From Cyanobacteria bacterium UBA11153 (lineage in GTDB: Bacteria; Cyanobacteriota; Cyanobacteriia; Cyanobacteriales; Coleofasciculaceae), in the NCBI GenBank assembly GCA_003511885.1, contig DOIX01000437.1, positions 22,819-38,210 on the forward strand: a DNA stretch of 15,392 bases, written 5' to 3'. The notes under the pieces are model-generated. The model saw only the letters and a program-made list of their open reading frames with translations, was not told the origin of the DNA and did no database searches. Positions 1 to 7,388 of this stretch are shown here, in pieces; position 1 is the first letter of the stretch, and the number at the start of each line of letters is the position of its first letter. The translations under genes were made by a program, and so were the position numbers.

Positions 1-323
1 TCAAAGTCCCCCTTATTAAGGGGGATTTAGGGGGATCGAAAAGCTCTAAGTTCATAACTGGCAATTTGGGCTACTTATTTCCCACTATCTCAATTGAATC
101 CGGAAGATCGAATAATTTTGATTCATCTTCTGGATTTTTTAATTTTAATTGACCTCTTTTTGGGCTTTTTCAATTATATCTGCTGCGATCTGGATTGGCA
201 AGACTTTATTTGGTAAAATTTGGCTTCTATTAATTAGCTTAAATCGAATTTAAACCAGCTTTAAAATAAAACTGGATAATTTTCTCTGTCCATATTTAAT
301 TGCACTTCATTCCCAATCAAATC
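1..323. other. AT-rich intergenic stretch after the Wzc gene
   Basis: This stretch has no supportable gene. It lies 3' of the minus-strand Wzc gene. Apart from the C-rich hairpin at its left edge it is AT-rich with many short T runs. I see no clear intrinsic terminator next to the Wzc stop codon, so transcription may continue to the left of the window. Confidence 0.6.
7..25. repeat. Palindromic C5/G5 hairpin, dispersed cyanobacterial type
   Basis: A perfect 8-bp stem (TCCCCCTT with AAGGGGGA) surrounds the loop ATT. It is followed by a second GGGGGAT run at 30-36. Hairpins of this kind are scattered between genes in many cyanobacterial genomes. It could act as a weak terminator or RNA-end protector, but it is about 300 bases from the Wzc stop and has no clean T tract. 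Confidence 0.55.
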
Positions 324-2600
324 TTAAACATATTTAGGATCCAATCTATTAGCCACTACTCCCAGAATTGGTAGGCCAAATTTATCCAACTGAGCGAGAG
401 TTTTTTGGACTAAAGATTGCTGAGTTTGCCCAACCACCGTAACCAACAAAATACCATCTGTATTGGCTGCCAAAAAACTGGCATCTGTATAATCAAGTAG
501 ATTTGGTGTATCATAAATAACTAGATCGAATCTGGCGTGAAAATTTTCCATCAGATGCTGCATGTGGGCAGAGGCTAGACGTTTAGGAGATTCTCGCGAG
601 GGATCCCCAGCAGTTAAGACAAATAAACTCTCTGTTGGCGATAGTTGCTGAATTGCCTCCTTGGGTTCCAATGTTGTTTGGAGTAGATCGCACAATCCCT
701 TACTATTTTGTAAGTTTAACTGATGGTGGAGTTGAGGCGATCGCAAATTCCCATCTACTAATAACACTTTTTTCCCGATTGCTGCTGCTGTTTGAGCTAA
801 ATGCCAAGCTACAGTAGACTTTCCATCTTCCTTTCCAGCGGAACAAATGGCTAAAGAGCGAATTTGCGGATTGAAAAAACTAAAACGGATGTTGGTGTAG
901 AGAGAGTCGAAAGCTTCGATTAAACTAGGATCTAACAAGAGAGAATCCTGTCCATCACCAAGTCCAATTTCTTGAATTCCTCTATTGAATGGAGATAAAC
1001 TTGGGGAAGATTGTTTTCTTTTTTCCCTGGAGCGGGGAATTTTCCCTAATAGAGGCAACTTAGTAGTGTCTTCAATATCTTCTACTGTATAGAATATATT
1101 TCGAGATTTTTCGTAGAGTATTGCTAACACTATACCTAAAACTAAACCTGCTCCCAGTCCCACAATTACCATCTTGCTGAAGTTAGATTGTGGGATAGGA
1201 TTTCCTGCGGCATCAGTAGGAATTAGTGGCTTAGAAATTAACTCCCAAGGTACTGTATTTTGAGCTGCTTCAATTTTGAGACTTTCTCGTTGTGTTAATA
1301 GTTGGTCTAAAGTCCGAGAAGCAATTTCTAACTGTCGCTGTATAATATTATATTGGTTAGCTACAGCCGGAAAGTTTTGAGCTTGCAGTTCAAATTTATT
1401 TTTAGTTCTGGCTAGGGATTGATTCCGCAATTCCAGTACCTTAATTTGGTTTTCTGTATCAACTAGCTGCTTAATTAATCCTTGGCGGGTATTATTTTGG
1501 AAGGCAGATACTTCCGGGTTATCAGCAGCACTGGTTACCTTTGTTCCCAAAATTTCTTGTTTTTCCCCATCCAACAAAGCTTGTAAGTTCTGACGTTTTT
1601 CTGTCAATGCTTGCAATTGCGGACTATCAGGCAAAAACCGAGCCGATTCGAGAGCGATTTGTCTTTCTACTTCTTTAATTTGAGCTACCAACTGTTGATA
1701 ATTGGGATTTTCACTCAAACTGGATGCTGCCAGTGCATCATCTGGTGTTAGTCTTAATTGTTCTTGTAAGTTCAGATAAAGGATCTTTTGTTCTTCTAAC
1801 TGTCTTTGAGTTTCTAATTGTTGCAGCCCCGCTTGACGAACTTGGGCAAATAGTTCCGATCCTTCTTTGGTTGGATCTATGATATTATATTTCTGTTGTA
1901 AGTTTTGGATTTGTCCTTGCAGAGTATCAACTTGCTTTTGTAAATTTGGTAGCTGATCTTCAATAAATTTAATCCCTTCCCCGATATAAGTTTTCCGCTC
2001 CTCCAAGCTATAACGTAAAAATCGCTGTGATGTTTTGTCTAAAACTATCTTAACTAGTTTCGGGTCTGAGCTTTGATAGGTGACGTGAACTATCTTAGTT
2101 TTCCCACCAAACTTTTCTGAAGTGAGGCGCTCAATAGTTAATCCACTAGCCAGTTGACCAACACTGAAATTTGGATACTCTGTTCTCACTTGTTCCACAA
2201 TAGAAGAGAACATTCCAGGTCCGGTGAGCAGAGTAAAAACAGTCGAGTAATCGAGTTCAAATGCCTTTTCATCTGGCACTCTCCCTTGGTTACGGGTGAG
2301 GGTACTGGGTTCAGCTAATCTCGCTTCAGAGGTGACAGGTTCGACTAAAAGTTGAAAACTCCCTCCATAAGTAGCAGGAGCATTGACACCCACATAAGCA
2401 GCCGCACCAGTTGTTAAGGTAGTAATACCAGCAATCAGTAGAGCTTTCCGCTGGATAGTCCGCAAAAAGGGACGTATATTCAAGCCTTTTTGGGGGGCAG
2501 ACGTTGCTTCACCTTCTTCCTCTGCTAAAAGTGGTTCCGGTTGCCTGGGTTGTTTGCCATTCAATAAGACTTCTAAATTTTGTTCAGTATCCGGAGTCAT
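324..2600 (-). CDS. Wzc-type polysaccharide co-polymerase with BY-kinase domain
   Basis: This inner-membrane protein is expected to set polysaccharide chain length and coordinate export with a Wza-type channel. Residues 40-80 carry the first membrane helix (about 54-74) at the start of a Wzz domain. Residues 205-445 are long Gln/Leu/Glu-rich coiled coil, and the second helix is at about 476-496. The cytoplasmic ATPase follows, with Walker A SAGKEDGKST (587-596), Walker A' VLLVDGNLR (612-620) and Walker B LVIYDTP (693-699). The start is ATG with only a weak purine stretch before it, 82 bases after the degenerate STAS-transferase gene, so the two are probably co-transcribed. The protein ends at NRLDPKYV with one tyrosine (Y757), so the Tyr-rich tail of classical BY-kinases is missing. 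The family call is firm; whether it is an active tyrosine kinase is not. Confidence 0.95.
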   Translation of the reverse strand: MTPDTEQNLEVLLNGKQPRQPEPLLAEEEGEATSAPQKGLNIRPFLRTIQRKALLIAGITTLTTGAAAYVGVNAPATYGGSFQLLVEPVTSEARLAEPSTLTRNQGRVPDEKAFELDYSTVFTLLTGPGMFSSIVEQVRTEYPNFSVGQLASGLTIERLTSEKFGGKTKIVHVTYQSSDPKLVKIVLDKTSQRFLRYSLEERKTYIGEGIKFIEDQLPNLQKQVDTLQGQIQNLQQKYNIIDPTKEGSELFAQVRQAGLQQLETQRQLEEQKILYLNLQEQLRLTPDDALAASSLSENPNYQQLVAQIKEVERQIALESARFLPDSPQLQALTEKRQNLQALLDGEKQEILGTKVTSAADNPEVSAFQNNTRQGLIKQLVDTENQIKVLELRNQSLARTKNKFELQAQNFPAVANQYNIIQRQLEIASRTLDQLLTQRESLKIEAAQNTVPWELISKPLIPTDAAGNPIPQSNFSKMVIVGLGAGLVLGIVLAILYEKSRNIFYTVEDIEDTTKLPLLGKIPRSREKRKQSSPSLSPFNRGIQEIGLGDGQDSLLLDPSLIEAFDSLYTNIRFSFFNPQIRSLAICSAGKEDGKSTVAWHLAQTAAAIGKKVLLVDGNLRSPQLHHQLNLQNSKGLCDLLQTTLEPKEAIQQLSPTESLFVLTAGDPSRESPKRLASAHMQHLMENFHARFDLVIYDTPNLLDYTDASFLAANTDGILLVTVVGQTQQSLVQKTLAQLDKFGLPILGVVANRLDPKYV

Positions 2601-2682
2601 CTTGCTTAATTGTCGCGATATGTTAATTTATCCCAGCTCGCATCACAGCTATCAGGATGCCCGATCGAAATCTAGGTTGACT

Positions 2683-3645
2683 CTAGCTATCGATGCCCCT
2701 TATTTTATTAAATACGATCGCAATCGTTTTGAGTAATATCTTTAAGTCTTCCACCAGAGTCCACTTTTGCTGGTATGCTAAGTCTAGTCGCATCAAGTCG
2801 GGAAAATTGGTGATGTTGACTTCCTTCTCGACCAACCACTCACCTGTCATACCTGGTTTGACATTCAAACGTTGCCAATCTGATATTGAATAGTCCTCTA
2901 ATTCGGCAAAAGCTGGTGCTGGAATACCCACCACACTCATCTCACCTTTAAGTACATTCCAAAACTGGGGCAGTTTGTGTAAACTGGTTCTTTCTAAAAA
3001 GCGACCAAATTTGGTCATTTCTCTTGCTACTCCATGTTGGTCTTTTGACCCATTGGGACTAGCTACCTCGGTGCGGAATTTCCACAACTGGAAACGCCTG
3101 CCCATACAACCATAGCAGATCTGACTGGAAAAAATCGTACCAGAACTATCCAGTTTAATGGCTAAGGCAATGGGTATAATTACAGTAGCCATCACCCCTA
3201 ACCCTACTAGTGCTGCCAGTATATCCATCGCCCGCTTTGCCTTGGATTTGACTGCGGGATGGGGTGCGATTCCTTTATCTTTTCGGTTTGGATTCGGGCT
3301 TACTGCTTCTGTACCCGAATCCATAACAAAAATTTTCTCAAGTCCAGTTAAGGATAACAATAATTCTACTTGAGGGGAAAAACTCCAAAAAACGGTATCA
3401 ATGTTCTCTTGTTTTGTCGTTTTCCAAAAATATACTAATGCCCCAATCCCGCTACTATCAATAAATCGATTTTGACCAAAATCTAAGATAATCCGATCTA
3501 TGGTTTCTTTGGTTTGGCAAAGTTGCTCAAATTTTTCTTTAAATGCAAGCGCTTCGGGTGCGGTAAAGTTAACAGGTAACTCAATTAAATAAATTTGGTT
3601 AAGCTTGGCGATGGGAAAATCATTTTTTTTATATGCTTGAACCAT
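2683..3645 (-). CDS. STAS domain fused to a degenerate phosphoglycosyl transferase
   Basis: Residues 12-110 form a STAS domain of the SpoIIAA type with an intact phospho-switch motif FIDSSGIGALV (61-71; candidate Ser64). After a linker (about 111-132), residues 133-315 align with monotopic bacterial sugar transferases (WcaJ/PglC family), including the membrane re-entrant segment with its Pro (IIPIALAIK, 156-164). Residues normally invariant have changed. The catalytic Asp-Glu of SLDELPQ reads SLHKLPQ (H223, K224), QIRYG reads QICYG, GPIFF reads GTIFS, KFRSM reads KFRTE, and VGTRPP reads VGIPAP. The active-site loop before it is also shortened. The reading frame is open over 320 codons and the start is ATG with GAGGT 5 bases upstream. 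It lies 27 bases after the Alg13-like gene and 82 before the Wzc gene. I infer a non-catalytic, probably regulatory paralogue of the gene at 6396-7388. Confidence 0.92.
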   Translation of the reverse strand: MVQAYKKNDFPIAKLNQIYLIELPVNFTAPEALAFKEKFEQLCQTKETIDRIILDFGQNRFIDSSGIGALVYFWKTTKQENIDTVFWSFSPQVELLLSLTGLEKIFVMDSGTEAVSPNPNRKDKGIAPHPAVKSKAKRAMDILAALVGLGVMATVIIPIALAIKLDSSGTIFSSQICYGCMGRRFQLWKFRTEVASPNGSKDQHGVAREMTKFGRFLERTSLHKLPQFWNVLKGEMSVVGIPAPAFAELEDYSISDWQRLNVKPGMTGEWLVEKEVNITNFPDLMRLDLAYQQKWTLVEDLKILLKTIAIVFNKIRGIDS

Positions 3646-3672
3646 GGTATACCTCTATTTAATATTCGGATT

Positions 3673-4158
3673 TTATTTTGGGGCAAATCGTGCTTCTAAA
3701 TTTTGGCAGAGAGCCATAACATTAGATTCGGGAACTACTGAAGAACTTCGATACTGAGGTTTTGCCAAGAAGCGGGCTAAATCTCCTGGAGACCAAGCAA
3801 TTGGGACATCTGACTGACTTAAAGCTAAAGCTAATTCAATTTGATGATCGTCAATATGTTCTTGCAATTTAGAGCTACGGGGTACTAAAATGTACGGCGT
3901 GTTTGTTTCTTCTAGTAGATTGATTGTTCCCTCTCCGCAGTGAGCAATAATCAATCGCGCTGATGCCATCAGTTGGCGGAATTTAATTTCTGGGAGGAGA
4001 GAGTATACTTTAACGCCAGAGGGTAAGAACTGACAGGTTCCGTATTGCACTATAATTTCTTCATCCTCCAACAAGAAACCTTGCCGAATTAGTGCATCAA
4101 TCCACCGCATCAGGCGATCGAAGGGAAATTTTTCAGTTCCAACTGTTACTAAAATCAC
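3673..4158 (-). CDS. Alg13/PssE-like glycosyltransferase catalytic subunit
   Basis: This is a 161-residue protein of the family 28 C-terminal type (Alg13, PssE, EpsE). It binds the nucleotide sugar and works with a separate membrane-anchoring Alg14-like subunit. The N-terminus MILVTVGTEKFPFDRL is typical. HCGEGT (73-78) corresponds to the His/Gly-rich loop, and VPR plus EHIDDHQ (92-106) is the usual donor-binding end. I chose the GTG at 4158 because AAGGA lies 8 bases upstream and the protein then begins exactly at the family's first beta strand. A TTG at 4176 would add six residues, but the ribosome site lies inside that extension. The start overlaps the end of the Alg14-like gene by 26 bases, which suggests translational coupling. 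The sugar transferred cannot be read from the sequence. Confidence 0.9.
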   Translation of the reverse strand: MILVTVGTEKFPFDRLMRWIDALIRQGFLLEDEEIIVQYGTCQFLPSGVKVYSLLPEIKFRQLMASARLIIAHCGEGTINLLEETNTPYILVPRSSKLQEHIDDHQIELALALSQSDVPIAWSPGDLARFLAKPQYRSSSVVPESNVMALCQNLEARFAPK

Positions 4159-4702
4159 AACGATTGTCCTTGTCAAATTGGAAGGCTAGTGGTAAATGGT
4201 GATTTCGACCGGAATTGTCTTTCTTCTCTGTCATCTCACCTAAAGGAGTTTGGTCGGGTATGGAAGCAATCAATTCTGCTTTGGGATACTTGGTTTTTAG
4301 TTGTAACCAGTGAACGTAGATAATATCGAGAAATGGTAGAACTAGTCTTGCTGATAAACTCAGTTCCTCCACCCGGGTAATCGATTCCACAAAAGCAGTT
4401 GCACCGCCCCATAATTTAGCTAAAATTAGAAAAGGAACTGCTACACCCGCTCCGGTAGAAAGTACGAGATGGGGACGCTCATTTGCTACTACTTTCCATG
4501 CTAACCAAAAATTGCGCATTAAGTTAGGTATATTCCGATTAGTTGGGCTATAAGCCCAGTAGACGTTTTCTCCCTGGAGGGCAATGTCTGTAGGAGTAGT
4601 GTGGAAGGTTACCCAAATGCGATCGTGTTTTTCCCAAAAGGGGCGTAGTTGTTGTAAAGTCTTGAAATGACCGCCAGTGGAGCATACTAGTAATATTTTC
4701 AT
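4133..4702 (-). CDS. Alg14/PssD-like glycosyltransferase membrane subunit
   Basis: This 189-residue protein belongs to the Alg14/PssD/EpsF family. It anchors the Alg13-like partner at the membrane and binds the lipid-linked acceptor. Hallmarks are the N-terminal strand and loop MKILLVCSTGGHF (1-13), the central STGAGVAVPF (82-91) and VESITRVEE (105-113). The recognisable family fold ends near residue 148 (YPKAELIASIP). The last 40 residues are a polar, unrelated tail created where this frame runs into the start of the Alg13-like gene. The ATG at 4702 is preceded by a C-rich stretch with no Shine-Dalgarno sequence. It forms a two-subunit enzyme with the gene at 3673-4158. Confidence 0.92.
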   Translation of the reverse strand: MKILLVCSTGGHFKTLQQLRPFWEKHDRIWVTFHTTPTDIALQGENVYWAYSPTNRNIPNLMRNFWLAWKVVANERPHLVLSTGAGVAVPFLILAKLWGGATAFVESITRVEELSLSARLVLPFLDIIYVHWLQLKTKYPKAELIASIPDQTPLGEMTEKKDNSGRNHHLPLAFQFDKDNRCDFSNSWN

Positions 4703-4718
4703 AGGTTAGGGGGAATGG

Positions 4719-4772
4719 TACAGAGGATGCCGAGATAGGTAATTGTACAGCGGATGCCCATGTGGGTAATCG
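4719..4772. repeat. Two tandem copies of a 27-bp unit
   Basis: Two adjacent 27-base copies (4719-4745 and 4746-4772) each begin TACAG, A or C, GGATGCC, and contain GGTAAT near the end. They match at 21 of 27 positions. They lie 17 bases upstream of the Alg14-like start on the minus strand, so they form part of its leader. Two copies are too few for a CRISPR array. Confidence 0.7.
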
Positions 4773-4783
4773 GGAAGTTATTA

Positions 4784-4804
4784 GCAATTGGCAATTGGCA
4801 ATTA
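4784..4804. repeat. Short tandem heptamer repeat (GCAATTG)3
   Basis: Three consecutive 7-base units read GCAATTG, GCAATTG and GCAATTA. This is the short tandemly repeated repetitive type common between genes in filamentous cyanobacteria. AATTG and CAATT are complementary, so the run is partly self-complementary. Confidence 0.75.
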
Positions 4805-4920
4805 GCCAGGGGGATGGAAAATGGGCAAGATTTTTATTCCTTTGTTTTTGTTTTCAGCTAGATTTCATGGTATGTAGATATAAACAACAAGGGAGAGTAG
4901 ACTAAAAACGGAAAACTCGA

Positions 4921-6276
4921 TTAAGAATCTTGAGTCTCAGTAATATCTCGCTGGGTACGAATCCATTGAGTTTGGGGTTTAATCAGAAATCCTAGATAGA
5001 GAGGAATCTTCCAGAGAATGTAAAATGGTACGGATAAAAGGGTTAGTAGTGGTAAGTCAGCACGTCCAAACTTTACCCAAGAAGCGACGATACTCGAGAG
5101 AAGCAGAAATCCTTCCATAAGCAATAAAACTAATGCTATCGATGTGATTCCCCACCATCCTGCTACGAATGCCATGGCTGTAGCTGCTATCCAAATCATG
5201 ACTAATAGTGACAGCGGTAGCACGCAAAAGTCTAGCGCTAGTGCTAATAAGTCAAAGCGTCTTTGAGCAAAAGATGCTTTCAGTAATCTGGGCACTTGAG
5301 TAAAGGAAGTTTTTAAGTGACCATGTTCCCATCTTGTCCTCTGTTGCTTGGCTGCTTCCTGCTGTTGCGGTAGTCTTCCGGTTACTTTGGCATCGTGGCA
5401 AAATAAAGTAGGATGTCCGGCGATCGCTAAATCGACAGTAAGCTGCATATCCTCAACCAGATTACCACTGGCGAGAGATACTTCCCCAATCGCTGACCAA
5501 GGAAAAGCCATCCCTGTACCCCCTAAGACGCAAGGCAGTCCTAATTTGGTTAAACCACTGGGGCGGACAACATTTTTTACCGTTACGGCTAAGGCAGAAA
5601 CTAAATCCTTTGGTTTTGGCTGAGGTGGTTTCTCCATCAGATAATTGGCTTGGACTGGTTTTCCTGACTTGCCAGCCAATTGAGCAAGTTTTGCGATCGC
5701 TCCTTCTTCAACAATACAGTCTGCATCGACGATTACTACTACTTCTGGCGGCTTTTGTGCTATAAACTTTAAGCCGTAGTCTAGGGCATATCCTTTACCT
5801 CGTAAGGAGGTATCTTTTCTTTCTATCGCTGTTGCGCCTAATTCCCTGGCAATGGTTGCTGTTTCATCGGTACAATTATCGGCAATGACAATAATGCGAT
5901 CGCGCTCTGTTAATTGTGGCTTTAAAGTTTCTATCGTTGCCCCAATGCCACTCGATTCATTGTGGGCGGGAACTAAAACTGCTATCTTTTGTCTATTTAT
6001 TTGTACTTCTTTCTTCCCTGTTTCCGATTTACCAGGAAATAAAGCACTCAAGCATTCTATAAATAAAACTGTAATTGGCACTCCCAGAAGAATTGACACT
6101 ATGACAAAGGAAATATCTAAAAACACAAGCACTGACTGATAATTAAACACAGTTTTTTGTACCTTGACGCTAATTGCATAATAATCGGATGGTAAGAGGA
6201 GGGTAGCTTTGCTCGTTGTTCCCTCGAATCCCTTGACTCTATCAGATTTTACTGAACAAGAAGACTGGTGATGCAC
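4921..6276 (-). CDS. Membrane-bound family 2 glycosyltransferase
   Basis: This GT-A fold transferase probably adds sugars to the lipid-linked chain at the cytoplasmic face. A first membrane helix (about 49-79) is followed by the catalytic domain: IAVLVPAHNES (98-108), ADNCTDET (132-139), the metal-binding DADC (184-187), the acceptor-site ED (275-276) and QQRTRW (311-316). The last motif belongs to processive-type enzymes such as cellulose and hyaluronan synthases and NodC. Three or four C-terminal hydrophobic helices lie between about 340 and 435. The given start is a GTG at 6276, but the first 42 residues are polar and look uncharacteristic. A GTG at 6150, with AAGG about 11 bases upstream, would start just before the first helix and is a serious alternative. 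It lies downstream of the intact STAS-transferase gene on the same strand. The substrate is unknown. Confidence 0.92.
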   Translation of the reverse strand: MHHQSSCSVKSDRVKGFEGTTSKATLLLPSDYYAISVKVQKTVFNYQSVLVFLDISFVIVSILLGVPITVLFIECLSALFPGKSETGKKEVQINRQKIAVLVPAHNESSGIGATIETLKPQLTERDRIIVIADNCTDETATIARELGATAIERKDTSLRGKGYALDYGLKFIAQKPPEVVVIVDADCIVEEGAIAKLAQLAGKSGKPVQANYLMEKPPQPKPKDLVSALAVTVKNVVRPSGLTKLGLPCVLGGTGMAFPWSAIGEVSLASGNLVEDMQLTVDLAIAGHPTLFCHDAKVTGRLPQQQEAAKQQRTRWEHGHLKTSFTQVPRLLKASFAQRRFDLLALALDFCVLPLSLLVMIWIAATAMAFVAGWWGITSIALVLLLMEGFLLLSSIVASWVKFGRADLPLLTLLSVPFYILWKIPLYLGFLIKPQTQWIRTQRDITETQDS

Positions 6277-6395
6277 TCTGGGGATAGCTATGAGTTATTG
6301 ATTTAGTTTTGATTGCTATCCTATCTATTCTATATCTATCGTCTCTGATTTCTGAGTCTGCTGACTCCAGACTAAAGAAACTAATTTCGATCTTT

Positions 6396-7388
6396 TTAGA
6401 CAGCACCGCTATCTTTACGAAATACGACAAGGATAGTTTTCAATATTAGCTGCAAATCGTAGACCAAGCTCCATTTTTTTTGGTAACTTAGATCTAGGGC
6501 GATAATATCTTCAAATTTTTGGATTTTTGAGCGCCCGTTTACTTGCCATTCTCCTGTCATCCCTGGCTTTACATCTAATCTTTGCCATTCTGGTACGGCG
6601 TAGATGTCCACTTCGTTAGGTGTAGGTGGCCTAGTACCTACCAAACTCATTTCTCCTTTAAGGACATTCCAGAATTGAGGCAATTCATCTAAGCTTGTTT
6701 TCCTTAAAAAACGCCCTACTTTTGTAATTCGGGGATCGTTTTCATTTTTAAAAATTTTACCATCTGCTTGATTAGATATGCTGTTTTTTAAGGCTTCGGC
6801 ATTGACACACATAGACCGGAATTTCCAAATCTTGAATTTCTTGCCCATCCAACCATAGCGAATTTGACTGAAGAATATCGGGCCTGGATCGTTTATTTTA
6901 ATCGCCAATGCAATGGGAATAAAGACAATACCTACGATCGCTAAACCGACTATTGATCCAACAATATCTATTCCTCGCTTTACTTTGGAGCGGATAGATG
7001 GATGAGTTGTGGGCAGATTATTTTTGGTCGGATTAACGGCATTATTTACAGGCAATTTGGAATAATCAATCGTCAAAATATTATGGAGTCCCGTCATCTG
7101 CAATACAGCCATTACAGGGGGAGTGATACCTTGCAGTAACAGATCTACTTCTTTTAATTTGGCTTGTTTATAATTACTAACCAGTGCCCCAATCCCGCTA
7201 CTGTCGATAAAATCTGTTTGGCTGAAATCTAAAATAATTTGGGAGGGAACAAGACTGGCTTCTAGAAGTTGATGAAAAGTTTCTTTTAACTTGACTGCTT
7301 CAATAACACTCAGGTTTTTGGGCAACCGCAAAATAGCGGTGTCTTTTAATAAAATTGGATTGACTTCGTTCTTACTCATGGTTTGCAT
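6396..7388 (-). CDS. STAS domain fused to an intact phosphoglycosyl transferase
   Basis: Residues 12-108 form a SpoIIAA-like STAS domain with IDSSGIGALV (61-70; candidate phospho-Ser63). Residues 131-325 are a monotopic sugar transferase of the WcaJ/PglC family. It moves a sugar phosphate from a nucleotide sugar to undecaprenyl phosphate, the first step in building a polysaccharide repeat. Every hallmark is present: the re-entrant helix with Pro (FIPIALAIK, 156-164), GPIFFSQIRYG (169-179), KFRSM (189-193), NDPRIT (217-222), the catalytic pair in SLDELPQ (D234, E235) and VGTRPP (250-255). The start is ATG with AAGGAAG 6 bases upstream. It appears to be the first gene after the promoter near 7711-7740 and heads the operon. 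The fusion suggests that chain initiation is controlled by phosphorylation or partner binding at the STAS domain. That control is inference. Confidence 0.95.
   Translation of the reverse strand: MQTMSKNEVNPILLKDTAILRLPKNLSVIEAVKLKETFHQLLEASLVPSQIILDFSQTDFIDSSGIGALVSNYKQAKLKEVDLLLQGITPPVMAVLQMTGLHNILTIDYSKLPVNNAVNPTKNNLPTTHPSIRSKVKRGIDIVGSIVGLAIVGIVFIPIALAIKINDPGPIFFSQIRYGWMGKKFKIWKFRSMCVNAEALKNSISNQADGKIFKNENDPRITKVGRFLRKTSLDELPQFWNVLKGEMSLVGTRPPTPNEVDIYAVPEWQRLDVKPGMTGEWQVNGRSKIQKFEDIIALDLSYQKKWSLVYDLQLILKTILVVFRKDSGAV

Larger units (their letters stand above)
4703..4920. other. Intergenic gap carrying two small repeats
   Basis: This gap of 218 bases separates the membrane glycosyltransferase gene from the Alg14-like gene, both on the minus strand. 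It carries a 27-bp imperfect duplication and a heptamer repeat, listed separately. I see no gene and no convincing promoter. Confidence 0.6.

Noticed and set aside
2683..3645. Calling the degenerate STAS-transferase a pseudogene
   Set aside because: The 320-codon frame is intact, has a good ribosome site and keeps the STAS motif, so a non-catalytic but expressed protein fits better.
4719..4772. CRISPR-like direct repeat
   Set aside because: Only two copies, directly adjacent without spacers, and only 21 of 27 positions match.
4548..4787. 79-codon minus-strand frame covering the Alg14-like start and the upstream repeats
   Set aside because: It reads through tandem repeats and the opposite phase of a gene with clear family motifs, so it is a shadow.
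6242..6430. 62-codon minus-strand frame between the STAS-transferase and the membrane glycosyltransferase
   Set aside because: It overlaps the ends of both real genes, its composition is low in hydrophobic-core pattern, and it has no ribosome site; it is best explained as chance.
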